A stretch of DNA of 64,000 nucleotides from Macrocystis pyrifera (GCA_031763025.1 JASSKH010000019.1:12308516-12372515), one strand, 5' to 3'. Positions 10,985 through 24,182 are shown, counted from the stretch's first letter. Notes: generated by a model from the letters alone, not told the origin. Translations and numbers: made by a program.

Positions 10985-11310
10985 AGTATTGTATCTATGC
11001 TCGTTCCTGCGCTGTCGCCCTGAAGGCATACGCTCTTGTTGCTCACGTGACGCTCTATCTATACTCGCTCCTGCTCTGTCGCTCTGACGGCATATATATG
11101 CTCTTGTGCACTTGACGTATTTTCAACAGCGGGGTTGTCAGAGTCGGTACAGCAGTATCTATACTCGTGCTCTGTCGCCCCGAAGGCATATGCTCTTCTT
11201 GTGCACTTGACGCTCTGCCATCGCTCGTCATATAACAAGCGTTATGGTAGAGCAGTATGATATCTAACGAGCGATAGCATGCTCTTGTGCACTTGTCATT
11301 GCTGCTGTTG
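10985..11310 (+). repeat. Degenerate tandem repeat with CTCTGTCGC and GGCATA blocks
   Basis: The run TCTATACTCG-CTCTGTCGCYC-TGAAGGCATATGCTCTT-GTGCACTTGACG recurs three to four times with 50-120 bp spacing. No coding signal was seen. Confidence 0.7.
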
Positions 11311-11340
11311 TTTTTCGGGGCGATCATCACAAGCGCTTAG

Positions 11341-11680
11341 CGGACCCACTTGGCCGTGCTGCTGCTGTTGCCGTTTGCTGCTGCTGCTGCTGCTGCTCCC
11401 TGGAGCCGTCGCTCTCCCTCTGCACTTCACCTCCTCATATATCGCGTCATCACCTTGCACCTTCACCTCACTTGTCACCTTGCACCTTCAACATATGCTC
11501 TTCTTGTGGTCCTTCTTGTGGTTCTGCGTGTCTGCTGGAGCTGCTGTTGTCGTTGCGGCTGCTGCTGCTCCCTTGTGCCATCGCTCTCCCTTTGCGCTCC
11601 ACCTCCTCATATATCACATCATCACCTTGCACCTTCACCTCACTTATCACCACCTCATCACTTTGAACCTTCAAAGTGTG
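11341..11680 (+). repeat. Direct duplication, unit about 190 bp
   Basis: CATCGCTCTCCCTTTGCG (second) and CGTCGCTCTCCCTCTGCA (first) are each followed by CACCTCCTCATATATC, CATCACCTTGCACCTTCACC and CACCTCA. The CTG-rich stretch before each copy gives Leu/Cys-rich ORFs that look like artefacts. Confidence 0.75.
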
Positions 11681-11774
11681 CCCTTCTTGTGTATTCGATG
11701 TAATATGGTATGTTGGTATATGGTACCTGGTATGATGGTACTACGGTTTGATATACTATATGGAAAAAAAAACG

Positions 11775-11925
11775 CGGTATGGAATATGGGATATGTTGGC
11801 GGTATGGTACATGGGAAAAAAAAACGTATGTGGTATGGTATGCTGGCGGTATGGTACGGGAAAAAAACAGTATGTGGTATGGTACATTGGCGGTATGGTA
11901 CGATGGTAAGGTGTCGTGGATCTAT
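11775..11925 (+). repeat. TGGTATGGTA minisatellite
   Basis: Three to four units of about 45 bp contain GGCGGTATGGTAC, GGGAAAAAAA and GTATGTGGTATGGTA. Confidence 0.8.
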
Positions 11926-12066
11926 CATATGGCTAAATTTGCCTGGTGGTATGGTATGTTCCAGTATATAAGGTCCGTAAGGGTCGAATACGTCGTACGA
12001 ATACAATCTGTAACGACCTTATATATGGACCATTGGAAATTCTTCGAAACTATATATAAGCCATGC

Positions 12067-12067
12067 G

Positions 12068-12103
<36 letters not shown>
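12067..12103 (+). repeat. (GACA)n microsatellite
   Basis: About nine perfect tetranucleotide units. Confidence 0.95.
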
Positions 12104-12105
<2 letters not shown>

Positions 12106-12109
12106 TTTG

Positions 12110-12765
12110 CAATTACCGCAGCTGAGACTCAATTTTACAAACAGAATCTACCCAGCGTGTATCATTCCAGTAATAGCCCATTTTCACGAACACGCGCACG
12201 TGATCGCGGACCCGATATCGCCCCTGTTCGTTGTCTGCCCGGTTCAGCAAGGCTCACGTAATTCTGCAAGTTTGCAGTCACGCTGCGTATCGTGTCATAT
12301 TGCAGACAACACGTCTACTTATGGGCCCTATAATTCTTCGTGCATCGCGACGTGCGAAACCGAGGGTTGTAACTTGTTGGATTGCGTGTGAAGTATGTAG
12401 AACTCGACGAAAATCGAAACAATGTTCTTTGTTGCGCTTGCTTCCTTGCGCTAAGCATTGCGTCCCCTGTGTCTGTTGCTGTGTTGTGTGCACTGGGCGG
12501 TGCTACGAGTAGTGCATCGCTGACGAGTGACTGCATACTGCATACCACTTTTGCACGTAGATTAAGTAGTGCAGGGGTCTTCTCTTGAGAAAGATCTGTG
12601 TGGTATTTGTTGGTACATACCTGGTACTGCCGATTGTCATAATGAAAGAACCAGTGAGAACAAACGAAACTGGCCGAAAAAGCTTTGGCGCCATCAAAAA
12701 TGGATACACATATACGTATATATATATATTACACGAAATAATGCCTATAATAAGACGTCCCCTTA
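12110..12765. other. No gene seen
   Basis: Unique-looking sequence with short overlapping ORFs in several frames and a TATATA tract at 12715-12730. Nothing recognised. Confidence 0.4.
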
Positions 12766-13056
12766 CAATCTGGGAGAAAGAATCTTTAGGTTTATAGGCG
12801 GTTCAGGTATTTTGGTTCATGTGGGGATCAAGGTACGGGCGAAGACCCAACCCTACCCCTGACTCTAACCCTAACCCTAACCCTAACCCTGACCCCAAAC
12901 CGCAGCCAAAACGGGCCAAAACTGACCATAAACGCGGCGCCGCGTTTGCATCGAACCAAGATTTTTTTCAATTGCGGACGACGATTCCGAAGCGCAGACC
13001 GCGCAACGCAATTTTTCAGGTCAAAAATACACATAAAGATCCTTTCTCCCAGATTG
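12766..13056 (+). mobile_element. TIR element carrying telomere-like CCCTAA repeats, copy 1
   Basis: The ends are inverted repeats: CAATCTGGGAGAAAGAATCT at the left and GATCCTTTCTCCCAGATTG at the right. The about 290-bp interior has CCCTAACCCTAACCCTAACC near the left end, then AACCGCAGCCAAAACGGGCC and TTGCGGACGACGATTCCGAA. It has no coding capacity, so it is a non-autonomous DNA transposon (MITE-like). A second copy lies at 56265-56545. The flanks (CCTTA / ATTAA) do not fix a target duplication. Confidence 0.85.
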
Positions 13057-15335
13057 ATTAACCTACTCTATAATAATGTGTTTTTCTGACTGCTGTGTGG
13101 GATATCTTTTGTCTTGAAAATAGCTCTTTATTGTCTTCACAGAAAACCGTATTTTAAGGACACCACAAAAAAATTGAGAAAAATGAGGACGCGAATTTTC
13201 TGTTTTACTCGGGGCATCGTTGAAAACAAACGTCGGGCGGGTTGTCGTCGTGGTTCTTTCATTGACGATCGGCAGTAGCTACAACAAAAAACAGGTCTTT
13301 CTCAAATCAGGGTCCCCGCATGTAGTAACTAACTTCGGACTTCAGCGCGAGGAATGTAGGAACTACTACAGCAAGCAGTAGTCGTATAGAAAACAGATTA
13401 GCGGCTGCATCTTTATTGGTTCGACGCGAGTCGACAAGGGGAGGAAATGCTGTAAGCATTCTTCTCGCGATATTAAAGATGCAAGGCACGTACCGTGCGT
13501 AGTGAGGAGGGGCGAGAAGATGCCGCCTTGTGACCCCGGCTTTGAGTTACGACTATTATAACAGGGAGGAAGAAGAGCAGGAAGGGCGACGGAAGAGAAT
13601 AGATGGCATGAGCAAAATATTAAATATATATATATATACATTCATATTACTGGCCTCGCGAAACTGGGGGGACTGCGTGACTGCTTCGTAGTGTATACGA
13701 TGTGTGAGAAGTGTGATATAGGGGGAGGTACGAATGCTGCGTGATGGTTTCTACGAGTAGACGCTTGATAGACCACGGCATCAGGTCTTGTCTCGTTTAG
13801 ACCGGGCATTTGAGAGTTTGGAGAGTGAAACGTCACGGGGGCCTTAAAGAATATACAAGTTGCACCGAAGGACGCAGCCTTAAAACTACAACTTGTCGTG
13901 CCGTGTACTCGTGTCATTGCAGGTAAAATTAAACTTTCCTCTATTTATTCATGCACCAATCAAGGCTCATAACCTGCTGGGTTTCGTGTGGAAAAAAATG
14001 ACCATGTGGTCGGTCGAGAGACGGCTCCTCCCGTGCTACTTTTGTATCGGAGACGTACAAGGTTGCTGTTGCGAGCGGAGCCAGTGGTACACATCGTAGA
14101 GTAGTAGTAGCGTAATATCAATGCTTGATCCATTACGGCAGCTACGGCAGCCAACAGTAGCTGCGAACAAAGAAGCCGACTACCGTGTACGTGCTCGACG
14201 CCCATGCATGAGAGAAACAGCCGCAAACCACTGACCAGCTGTACTGCGGTACTTGTTACTACCCCATCGAGAACTTGCCGCCTCACAAACCCGCACCCAC
14301 TTCGTTGGCCAATAATATATAGGAACGTCCCTCCGAAAATCGAAAATCCCACCCCCTACCGTTCAAGATACAAATATATAGTATAATACGGCCCGCGGCC
14401 TACCCGGTTCGCTCTTGCTTAACCAAGACGCCGCTCCCCAGCACCGCTCACGCGTACCGTATGTACAAACCTCCCGAAACAAAAAACGCCTACCAAAGAC
14501 TTCGAATCGAAGATAAATCAGGACAGCGGGGGGGGCGCCCGGGAAGAAAAAAGGTACGAGTACCGCAGGCCAAGTAATGAATATAAGCTCGAAACATGTT
14601 ATACATAAAATGGCGTGTCCTCTCTCCCGCGTTGAAACCAAAGTCAGACACGGGACGGGACACGTACGTTCGTGGGTTTTACATATAAATATACCTATCG
14701 ACGCGAGCCCTCGCTTCGCGCACATCCTTCCCCTACTGCACGCATGCAGGGCAGTGGCAATTATACGGCCACTTTCCCCCTCCAGCTGTCGTGCTGTCGT
14801 GCACAACGGCAACGCTCACGCTTTGTAGTAAGAAGCCGACCAGCGATGGTTGCTCGCAACGAAAAGAAACCAAATGCGATTAGTAGCCGTGTCCCGCGAC
14901 GGCATCACCACTACCACTACCACCACTACCATCACCACCGGCACGACGTGCAGTAAAGAAAGTGCTGCCGCAAGGTTTTCTCACGGGTTATTGTTGTACG
15001 AGGGTCGCTGTGGGGGGGGGGGGGGGAAGGGTCTGCTGGTGGCGGTGTTCAACCTCCGTTCACAGACGCAACGAAGCCACCCCACTAGCAGGCACCTCAC
15101 TCGATGCCTGGTAGGTTACAGGCAACAGTATTATAATGCCCTGCAAGAGCCTGTCGACAATGTATACATGTGTTGATACTTGGCTGGATGGAGCTAAAAC
15201 GCCCGACCAATCCAAATGGGGGAAACCCCATCGACCAACAACGTTGTCGGCATTTATGCTACTTTGTTGCGTACTGCTGCAATCAAGCTACTATAAACGG
15301 AACATGTTACGAGGAGACCGCGGTTTGACCCCTTG
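13057..15335. other. No gene supported; microsatellite fragments only
   Basis: It contains a TATA tract (13622-13640), CAC/TACCAC microsatellite (14905-14945) and a G run (15011-15026). ORFs of 90-149 codons overlap one another on opposite strands without a codon-bias winner. Confidence 0.4.
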
Positions 15336-15339
15336 ACTG

Positions 15340-15412
15340 ACCGCCCTACACTAACACTAGTATATTAAGGCCAAAATAGGTCTTGACGTGACCAAAATGA
15401 CCGGTTTCCTAG
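15340..15412 (+). repeat. Isolated unit of the intron-a tandem repeat
   Basis: It shows CACTAACACTAGTATATT, AAGGCCAAAATAGGTCTTGA and the ACCGGTTTCCTAG block, as in the units at 1925-2775 but 13 kb away. Confidence 0.8.
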
Positions 15413-15419
15413 ACGGGAA

Positions 15420-18400
15420 TTGATTCTGTAGGATGATAGTACTACGAGCCCATGCCTCTCTCACCGCTGCTAACCCTGTGCCGTGAATTTACCTATTATA
15501 GCTGGCTAGCCCTGGGTCAATCAGTGGGGCGTTCGGAGAAAACCGCACACTAACCATCGCAAACACCAACGAACGAATGCAGCATCCAGCCACATTCACC
15601 GTGCGAGGCCTCTCGCACCCCCGCCGCACCCCAACCCCCAAACAGCGAAACCCCTCGGCAAATCTCTTCGTCAATCAAAGCGAAAAGCGATAATGATACG
15701 AGGCGAGCAGCAACGAGCATACACATCGTTTCACTCTGTACTATACTCGTCAATGAGCCGCCCACTACCAACGCACCGCCCTGTTGTATTCGTGGTATTG
15801 TACTGTGTTGTAGGGCTATATCGTCTAGAGGTGGCCACCAAAAGGCCAATCAGAGTAGATGTAGCAAGAAGCCATCCCAACAGCGGAGTAGAGCGGGTCA
15901 CCACCGCGACCTCCTGTTGGTACGGGTTTTCATATCTACCGCTGTATCGCTGTATCTACAATAAGGCCGTGAAAACAAAGTGCCAAATCTCTACACGCCC
16001 CCGACCAAAATAGAAGGAGCGCGTGTGCACGCGACGGCTGTGCGGGCTGCCTGCAGGTACCGGTATATCTACGGAAGGTTCCGTCTTCCTCTGGAAACAA
16101 ATGACCGAGAAGAAGAAGAACGAGAAAAAAAAAAACAGAACAAAAAGTGAAAAGATAGACAACCACAGCTTGTACCCATAAGCGAGAAACAGCCCAAAAC
16201 CAAGAACCCGACGCTGGACGTTTTCGGGACGCAAAAAGGAATTTCGGCATGAGAAATTCATCCCCATCCTCAGCCGCGAGCGCTACACCCATGCTCAATC
16301 AAGGGCGGCGTCACAGTAAGGTGTCCGCCTTGCTCCGAGTAGGCGTTTCTAATCGGCGGGCCCGTACTGTACACAATAAATCAAGTATAGATATGTATAC
16401 CAAGAAAAACATCGATAACGCCGAAGCGCCGGTGGAAAACACAAAATCAACAACGAACAAAAAATACGTGAAAATGCATGCCACATTCGCAAAAAAAAAA
16501 GAAGACAATTGATACTAACGCTGCGTGATCGCTACTAAACATATTCACCCTCGCCCCCCGCCCCTCTCCTTCTCGCCCCACAAAGTAAAGACCCTGTTTC
16601 ATGAAGGATACATATCCCTAAAAAAGTATATCCAGGGTGAAAAAAAAAAAAGAAAGAGATTCACTAGGAGGTAGTAGATCCGAGAGGCGGTGCTCGTCGT
16701 CCGTAACCTGTACTCCTGTGTTCTCATCTCAAAGAGTGCTAGAGTAAAAAGTGCCTATCGTCGTTCAAAGAAAAAAAGCTGTCTCTAGTCCGGCGTTTCC
16801 CCTCGTGACGTCAAAAAAATAGTAAAAAAAAAGGCAAGGAGACAGCGGCCACAACCGGCCTATCGCCCCGGGAAAGCCTCAGCCTCAGCTCCTACACCTG
16901 CTAGCCTGCCGAAGTAACCATCGCTATTTTACTAGGCTAACAACAAATTTCCCAGTGTCCTAGGCGGTGACTAGACTATTCTACTCGGCTGTTCACCTGG
17001 TGTATTCACTCTACCTGATACATTTTCGGCGAAGAAAACCTCCCCTTCCCTTCTACGACAACTCCATACGGAGGTGCAAGCACCGCTCAGATATGAAGAG
17101 GCACGCCCAAAACGGTCCTCAACCTTTCCAGCCAGAGTCGTGTGCCTTACCTCGCCGGCGCTTGCTCGTGGGTACACAAGCGCCGAGCGGGAAAAAAAAC
17201 TACGGATCCGCCCATCGCGATCAAACAGGGTTTGGATTTTTTTCGATCTTGCACGCCGGAAAGGTGTGCGCTCCAAATCCCGACCGTTTAGTTTCCGGGA
17301 AGCGCCATCGATCAACAACCGCTCGACAGAGCGGTAATGTTGCCGTCACTTTCGATAGCTACGATGTACTATACCCGTTATCTATTACTGATATGTAACA
17401 GTATACCTTCGGAATTTCCGCGAGATACGAGTATCCACTCTCACCGTGCATCCACCCAGTCAGGTATCGATGCCATCCGTTACGCTTGCGTTCATCCGCC
17501 CAATCAAGTGTATCGATGCCATTCTGCACGTGCTCCCAATCAAGCATATAGCCCGACACCAACGCTACACCTACATCCACCCTATCACAAAAGTGTCTCC
17601 AAGTCACGCACGCGCACGCACACACTTCAACACAAAAAAGAGGCCACCACGCGCCCCCAAAGAGAGAGCGGTTTTCCAACATGGCATGTTTGCTCCGACG
17701 GGGGCGGGGGGGGCTTGACCCGAGCGGTCGATCCGTCACAACAGCAGCTACACCGTACGCTGCCAGCAAAATCTACTAGCCGGTACGAGGCATTTTACTG
17801 GCTCACAGCACGGGACATCCGCAAATAAAACGAGCGGTAGCTAATATTCAGGCTTGAGATTTACGGGGGAAAGAAAAAAAACTCGGGAGTTTTGGTACCA
17901 CTGAAGGAAGTGCAGGACGCACCCCCTCGAAGTAAGAAACCCAGCCTGGCCAAGACCCGCTCTCCTCATGTTTCTTATTGGTTGCTCAGTTAAGGCCTCT
18001 CATCTGGTTCCTTCTTTTCCGTAGCTTTCGACAACGTGGTGGCCTTCTTTCTCAAAACCACAACATCCTCGGAAATGTTTCAGCAGAGGCGTTGCCTGCC
18101 CCCCCTTGCTTACACTAAACGTCCCCCCCCGTCCCCCTCATCGCGCACGCCTATTGAAGCAAGGCATTGCTTGCGAGTTCTTTGGCGTATGTGCTCCGCC
18201 CTGTCCCGCAAACTATAACAGCATCTGGGTTTCTTGAAAACCAAACTGTCCCTTCTTTTCCTCTCTAGACCTCGAGTACGCCATTCGAACGACCGCTGGT
18301 GACAAAAATGGCACCCGCGGCGGCTTCAATCTCAGGCGCAATCTCCGTCTGAATCTAAAAAAATCTCGATCAAGTCTCTCAAATCTCAAATTTCAGCCTC

Positions 18401-18835
18401 AAAACTCCAATCTCAGTCTTAGCCTCGAATTCTAGTATCCCTCTCCAGCTTCAATCTCAACCCTAACCTCAATCCCGACTTCCACGCCTGCCTCGCCGGC
18501 TCCTCCCTTCCCACACCAACCGCCTGATGCGTTCGGGACGCCCCCCCCCCAAAAAATCAAAAACAAAACAAAACAAAAGGCAGACGAAAAAAATACGCTG
18601 ATACTTGTCCGATGGGTAGGAGGCAAACGATTCTCCCTCGGCTAAACCTATTCCACCTTGACGGAAACCCTCATCCATGATATCGCGGTCAAGGGGGGGG
18701 GGGTTACCGGTTAAAACGCCCCCCCCCCTTTCCGCCAAACGTCCTCTGTGTGGGGGAGGACGCCGGCATGGCGCCGTTTGAACAGGGAGGGGGTGGGGGG
18801 GGGGGGGGGGGGGGGGGGGGGTACAACGGTGTATT
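15420..18835. other. Unassigned 3.4 kb; may hold the 3' exons of the PH-domain gene
   Basis: It contains A-rich stretches (16110-16150, 16640-16830), C runs near 18120 and 18541, and AATCTCA-type degenerate repeats (18320-18475). The next minus-strand exon of the PH gene must start in phase 0 and could lie here. The fragments near 17320-17146 (donor-like GCGAG|GTAAGG) and 15690-15595 were considered but not accepted. Confidence 0.35.
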
Positions 18836-19510
18836 TGAATAGGGGGTACATGATGTACATACTATGAGGTACCCGGACGATATACCGGTGGTTTTGGTAA
18901 GTACCCGGGTACCCCCAGAGTATATTCCGCGCACCCTAGAGTATATACCGGGTACCCCAGAGCGTATACCAGATACCTCAGAGTATATACCGGGTACCTC
19001 AAAGTATACGCCGGGTTCCCCACAGTATATATCGGGTACCCCCCAGAGTGTATACCGGGTACTCCCAGAATATATACCGGGCAACCCGTAGTGTATACCG
19101 GGTACCCCAGAGTATAGACCAGGTAGCGGGTACCCCAGAGTTTTTACCGGTTACTTCAGAGTATACCGTATACCGGGTACCTCAAGAGTATATCGTATAC
19201 TCGGTACTCCAAAGCACATACCGGTACCTCAGAGTATACCGTATACCGGGTACCCCAGAGTATGTACCGGGAACCCCCCAGAGTGTATACCGGGTACTCC
19301 CAGAATATATACCGGGCAGTCCCTAGTATATACCGGGTACTCCAGAGCACATACCGGGTAACCCCAGATAAAATACCGGGAGTAATACCCCAGAGTATAT
19401 ACCGGGTACCCCCGGAGTCCGTACCAGGTACCCCAGAGTATTTGTTTTGCTGAGTACTTCCAGAATATTTACCGTTGAGTACCATCTACTGGGTACCCCA
19501 GACCATATAC
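18836..19510 (+). repeat. GGGTACCCCAGAGTATATACC minisatellite
   Basis: At least 22 imperfect units of 22-31 bp contain the word AGAGTATATACCGGGTAC with C-run variation. Both strands stay open (Tyr-Ile-Pro-Gly-Thr-Pro on +), which follows from unit composition. It is preceded by a 24-base G run at 18798-18821. Confidence 0.9.
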
Positions 19511-19620
19511 CTCACTAAAAACACCCTTGGACACTTGGGACCACCATCACCGACAACATCATCATCTAGAAAAAGTAGAGCATGCCTTCATCGGTGTATA
19601 GATTTTATATACCAGACACT

Positions 19621-19960
19621 ACGAAACGTCTTGGTGAGTGGGTGGGTGGGTGGGTGGGCGGGAGGTAAAACAAACAGCACGACCACGGAAGGGAAAAAAA
19701 AAACACGCACACGCACACGCACTGAGACACACGCACACAAGCGAAGGAGAAAAAAAAAACAAACAAAAAAAAAAACAACAAAGACACACACATGCACCAC
19801 GAAGACACACACATGCACCACGGACCCCACGAAGGCGCGGGCATGCACGGACACGCAATACACGCACACGCATACACGCATACGCACATATACGCACACT
19901 GACTCACAGCGGTCACGCTTGCGAAAAAACAAAACGCCCCTACGCACACAGACCCACGAT
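19621..19960 (+). repeat. Simple-sequence block: GGGT, A-rich and CACGCACA tracts
   Basis: (GTGG)n-like at 19632-19660, A runs at 19690-19785, then CACACGCACACG-type dinucleotide repeat to about 19915. The long ORFs across it on both strands are low-complexity artefacts. Confidence 0.8.
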
Positions 19961-19965
19961 GTCAC

Positions 19966-20161
19966 GCCTGAGTTGCTCTTCCTCCTCCTCCTCTTCTTTC
20001 TCCTCCTCCCATTGGAGAAAGAAACCGACGCCGTCTCAAGACCGAAGGGTCTGCGATGCACCATGTTGGGCCCCTCACAATCTGTTTCCACCCTGTCGTC
20101 CTGCCGAGATGAGCCGGGCCGTTTTTTCGCTCGCTCTGTGAGGTTTACACGGGGGGTTTCC
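19966..20161 (-). CDS. PH-gene exon 7 (basic run), weaker call
   Basis: The acceptor is CGCCTTTCCTGCGCAG|G after a pyrimidine tract, phase 2, matching exon 6. It encodes E-T-P-R-V-N-L-T-E-R-A-K-K-R-P-G-S-S-R, then Q-D-D-R-V-E-T-D-C-E-G and an Arg/Lys run. The donor choice (GGC|GTGACA, phase 0) is uncertain because simple repeats follow. The plus strand is also open here, so the call rests on acceptor quality and phase. Confidence 0.45.
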
Positions 20162-21845
20162 CTGCGCAGGAAAGGCGGTGGAGGTGGCGGGCAAAAGCGT
20201 TTCTCAAGAGGAAACGCAACCGACAAAAGGTTCCGACACGAAATCCTCGAAATAAAAAAAAAAAAACTACAGTAGGCAACAACAGCGATTGCAACAACAT
20301 CGGTATCATGAAGAAAAACATGGTAGCAGCAACAACCGAGCGGCAACACCAAGACACATAGTTTTTGTTTTTTTGTGTCCTTCAAAAACCTGATCACTGC
20401 TTTCTTCATCCTTTCAAATTTCCAAATTTCCATTTTTTTAGTCTTCAAAAGACTATTTCAAGACCTTCTTGCCCCCCTTTTACCAGCAGCCCTTGGAAAT
20501 TAAAAAAATATATAGAGTAGACAGGGCTTTAGGCTCATTCTTATCGGAGAGTTTTTTTTCCAGAATTTCCGAAGTCTGGAAGTAATTGGAGATATGCATC
20601 AAGATACGGAGGCGTTCCGTCACTATTCATGAAGTTCTCCAGAAACAAAGAAAACATGTTTTTGCTCAAGTTCACATGCTTGGAAAAAAAAAATAGGGAA
20701 AATCCGGAAAATTGAAAAATTGCGCCGAAAAAAACATGGAAATTATGGGAAAAAAAGCTCTCCGATAAGAATGACCCTTGGTGTTCAGTGCTGGAGCACG
20801 TAGTCAGGTGATGAACGCAACAACGCCACCACCACCACCACCACCACCACCACCAACAGCAACAATAAAAAGCATGCAACAACAACCCCATCCCCACCGC
20901 CCCAGGCGCCATCCAAAAAAATACCAGAGAACAACCGGCGAGCACAGATCAGATCAGATCAGGTCAGATCAGATCAGATCACATTCTCATTTAGGTCTTA
21001 CGAGGCAAGACAAACATCTCTCACATACATACAACGTGCCCTCCGCGATCTATACAGCAGAAAGTCCATAGCCCGAGCGAGGTCTATAAAAAAAAAAGCG
21101 GGCCTTTGCTCCACCTCTCCTTTCGCTCCAGGTGGGATCTGTACCTGTATGATGGCATTTTCGCGCCACCTCTCATAACTGTGTACAGAAAGACATCTAT
21201 TGTGATCTACGGCAGATCAAAATCTGTCTCTCGAGCGCAAGAGTTTCGCCACCGCGAGTTAGATCCGGTCCGCCCGCCCTCCGTGCCTCGCACACGTACG
21301 ATCTACATGATCTATCAGCTCAAGGTGCGCAAAAATCTCACCGTCGGGGTAAGTGGAAGTTCCGCCGGCCTCTTTTCCTCACGCCGCGCTCCGCAGCTCT
21401 CCGCTGCTCTCCCCCCTCCGCTCCATCTCGTCGTCCACCCGCCAGTTACGAGAGCTGGCGATGTACGGCTCGACAAGCGTGTGATCCGTCGCAGAGCGCA
21501 GCCGCTGCGCTTTACGGGTGGCCTCGAAGGGGGGCAAAACCTGCGGGATGCAGAACAAGCCGTTAGAAAGTATGGGGAGTTGCAGTGTGGAAAGGGCGTA
21601 AAGAGGGCGGGCAGGCGGGGGGGCGGGGGGGGGGGTTAACGCAACGGAATAAAATACGCGGAAGACAAAACCGGCGGGATACAACAGTCTCATAATAAAA
21701 TATAAAACGTTATGAGTTGCAGTCTGAAAATGGAGGACGAGGGGTCAACTTGTGAGCTGGATCGGTGTGGAATCTTAGAAAGGCCCGACCTGCGGGATAC
21801 AACAAGTCGCCGTCAACATGAAGGAGTTGCGGGACGCAAACGGCT

Positions 21846-21914
<69 letters not shown>

Positions 21915-24129
21915 ACTCATTTGTTGCTTGCCATAGTCATTTGACCGTCGATCACGCACCCCTTTCCGGACGGAGCACCGTTCCTACTCCTAACAGAGAC
22001 GCCTCCAACAGTTGGGCGCTCATTACGCTGTTCCGTACGCATATATATATATTGCATAGAAACTTTTTTCCCTTGTCTTCTCCCCCTCTTCCTGTTTCGG
22101 GACGGGGGGGGCAGGGGTGAACGAAAAAAGCGGCTTGATCGGCGGTACCAACGCAAGGAAGGCAAAAGCGAGCCTTCGAGGCTGCCTTTTTTTTTGTTTT
22201 CTTTTCCTTTTGTTTTTTGTTTCGTTTCTCAGTTTCACGGAATGTGTATGTCGTGCCTGTCATATCCAGTATGATGACACGGCATTGCATCGCCCACTGC
22301 TGTGCTTACTGCATACGTGGCAACGTGGCATCTCTCTGTGGCGTAGCTTTGTGACCACAGAACTTGTATCTCTTCTAGGGTTGAAGAATCGGGCACGGAC
22401 CCTGATTGTGGTGGATGTCGACGGGTAGAAAGAACGGTTCAATGCGAAGAACACGCACTCTGGGGATTGGTATGATAGGTATGGGGCATCTCCGCCGCAG
22501 CGGGAGATTGGCCACGATTGACCTCAAGCTACTCGTAGAATTAACAGCGACGTGATGTAGGTGGTCGAAGTCGACACAGACAAGCCTATGGCGTGTAGCC
22601 CCTGCTGCTTGCGGTGCTCTACATCGATCTCGCACGATGTGCACTATTCCACTCCATGCTGCATTCTAGATATTCACCCACATTCAAGAATCGGTCGAAA
22701 TCCTAGCTACGCTGTTTGAGAAGGACAAAAATAGTAAGTCTTGAGGGTGGGCGCCTCCGGGAAACGACCAACTGTTATTACGAGGGGCCATAGTAAATAG
22801 GACCAAATATTGTCATTAATAGTAAAAACGGCGAAATATATAGGTTTTTGTGTGTACCACAGGTCCTATTTAATTCTGTCCCCGGGTAATAGTAGTCCGA
22901 ACCGTAGCTATTACGGGGGACCACAGTAAATAGGACCTACGGTACACACACAAAAAACCTAAATATTTCCCTGTTTTTACTAACAATATTTGGTCCTACT
23001 CACCGTGGCCCCTCGTAATAGTTCGCGACTCGAGCAGAAAACAGTTTGGTAATTGGTTGGAATCCGGAGATATCTACCAAAAAGAGCGGTAACTTTGTAG
23101 TTGTTCACGTCAGCGCCCACAAAATTTGCGGGCGGCCCGTGTCGCAGCCCTCACACCTAGCATTCGTAATTCGGGGACCATCTCGCACGAAACAGCCGCC
23201 GAATCAAGCAGATATTATATCGATGCTGAAAATCGTAGTCGATTCGAGGCGTTTTACGATGATACGAGGTCATCAAATTTTGGGGCGGAAAAAAATAGAG
23301 GTTTCTGGGCCACCACAGCGTGTGTCCTCATCGGACGCCTCGCGTTTCATAACCTACAGCAGATAAGAGCGCGTACGTAACGTGTGCTCTTCGCTTGTTG
23401 GGCACAATGCGTACGTACAAGTACGAGATGCTTGCATCATCTATATATATATCGTGTTCACATTTTTGTTTCCCCGTTGACTTCGGCATTATACCTCAAG
23501 GGGCGCATACGTAGGAGCCTCCGAAAAATTACTACTGAACCTCTATCGTAGAACGCCTCATTTTCCCCTCTGTAAACTCCCAAGGGCGTTGAGTCCTACC
23601 GACCGACTCGCAGCTGTGCCAATTTTTGTCCAGGCGTAGATTTGTTCAAGTCATCAGCTCAGAGGTGTCAGGTCTACCCCATCAGATATCCCTAGCACGC
23701 ATTAAAAACTCCAAGGAACGAGCTCGCAACGGCGAATATATATATATATATATAAATATATATTTTTCAAAGCCTTGAAGGTCTTCAGCGTCCACGCCTA
23801 TGCGGGAGGGGAGGGTCGTGTATGGAGGCGTTTCTATTGAGGGAAGCCGTTACCAAATCTTCAAGGACCACCTTTTCTTCTCCGAGTACCTCGTTAGGAT
23901 TTGTGAACCGTTCGGGATACTAGCTAGACCGGTGTAAGCCGCATCCCCGCCACGTGCCTGAAACCAATTGCAAGCACTAGAATGTGAATGCCTCTCACCT
24001 CTTCGGGAGGCTCTCCAGTGTCCATGAGGGAGGGGAGGGTTAGAGTCATCCCCTCTCGAACGGCGTCCTCGGGTTCACGGTGACGACGCCGAGCCAACGG
24101 TGCTGTAGGTTCGAAATATCGCGCATCAT

Positions 24130-24182
<53 letters not shown>

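Noticed and set aside
15550-15849. Minus-strand ORF with D-E-E-I-C-R-G-V-S-L-F-G-G-W-G
   Set aside because: No supported splice sites at its edges and no recognised family.
16971-17318. Minus-strand ORF with a GCGAG|GTAAGG donor as the next PH-gene exon
   Set aside because: No acceptable phase-0 acceptor upstream of the charged segment; the opposite strand is equally open.
18025-18218. Plus-strand terminal exon candidate after TTCTTTTCCGTAG (F-D-N-V-V-A-F-F-L-K)
   Set aside because: The acceptor is good, but no upstream donor exon was found and the region is expected to be intron or 3' part of the minus-strand gene.
18836-19510. Tyr-Ile-Pro-Gly-Thr repeat proteins on both strands
   Set aside because: Minisatellite product; unit lengths vary in non-multiples of three and the frame only stays open locally.
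19588-20448. Longest minus-strand ORF (286 codons) and a 266-codon plus ORF
   Set aside because: Most of both is CACGCACA and A-rich simple sequence. Only the 20161-19966 part has an acceptor and a phase that fit a gene, and it was kept as PH-gene exon 7.
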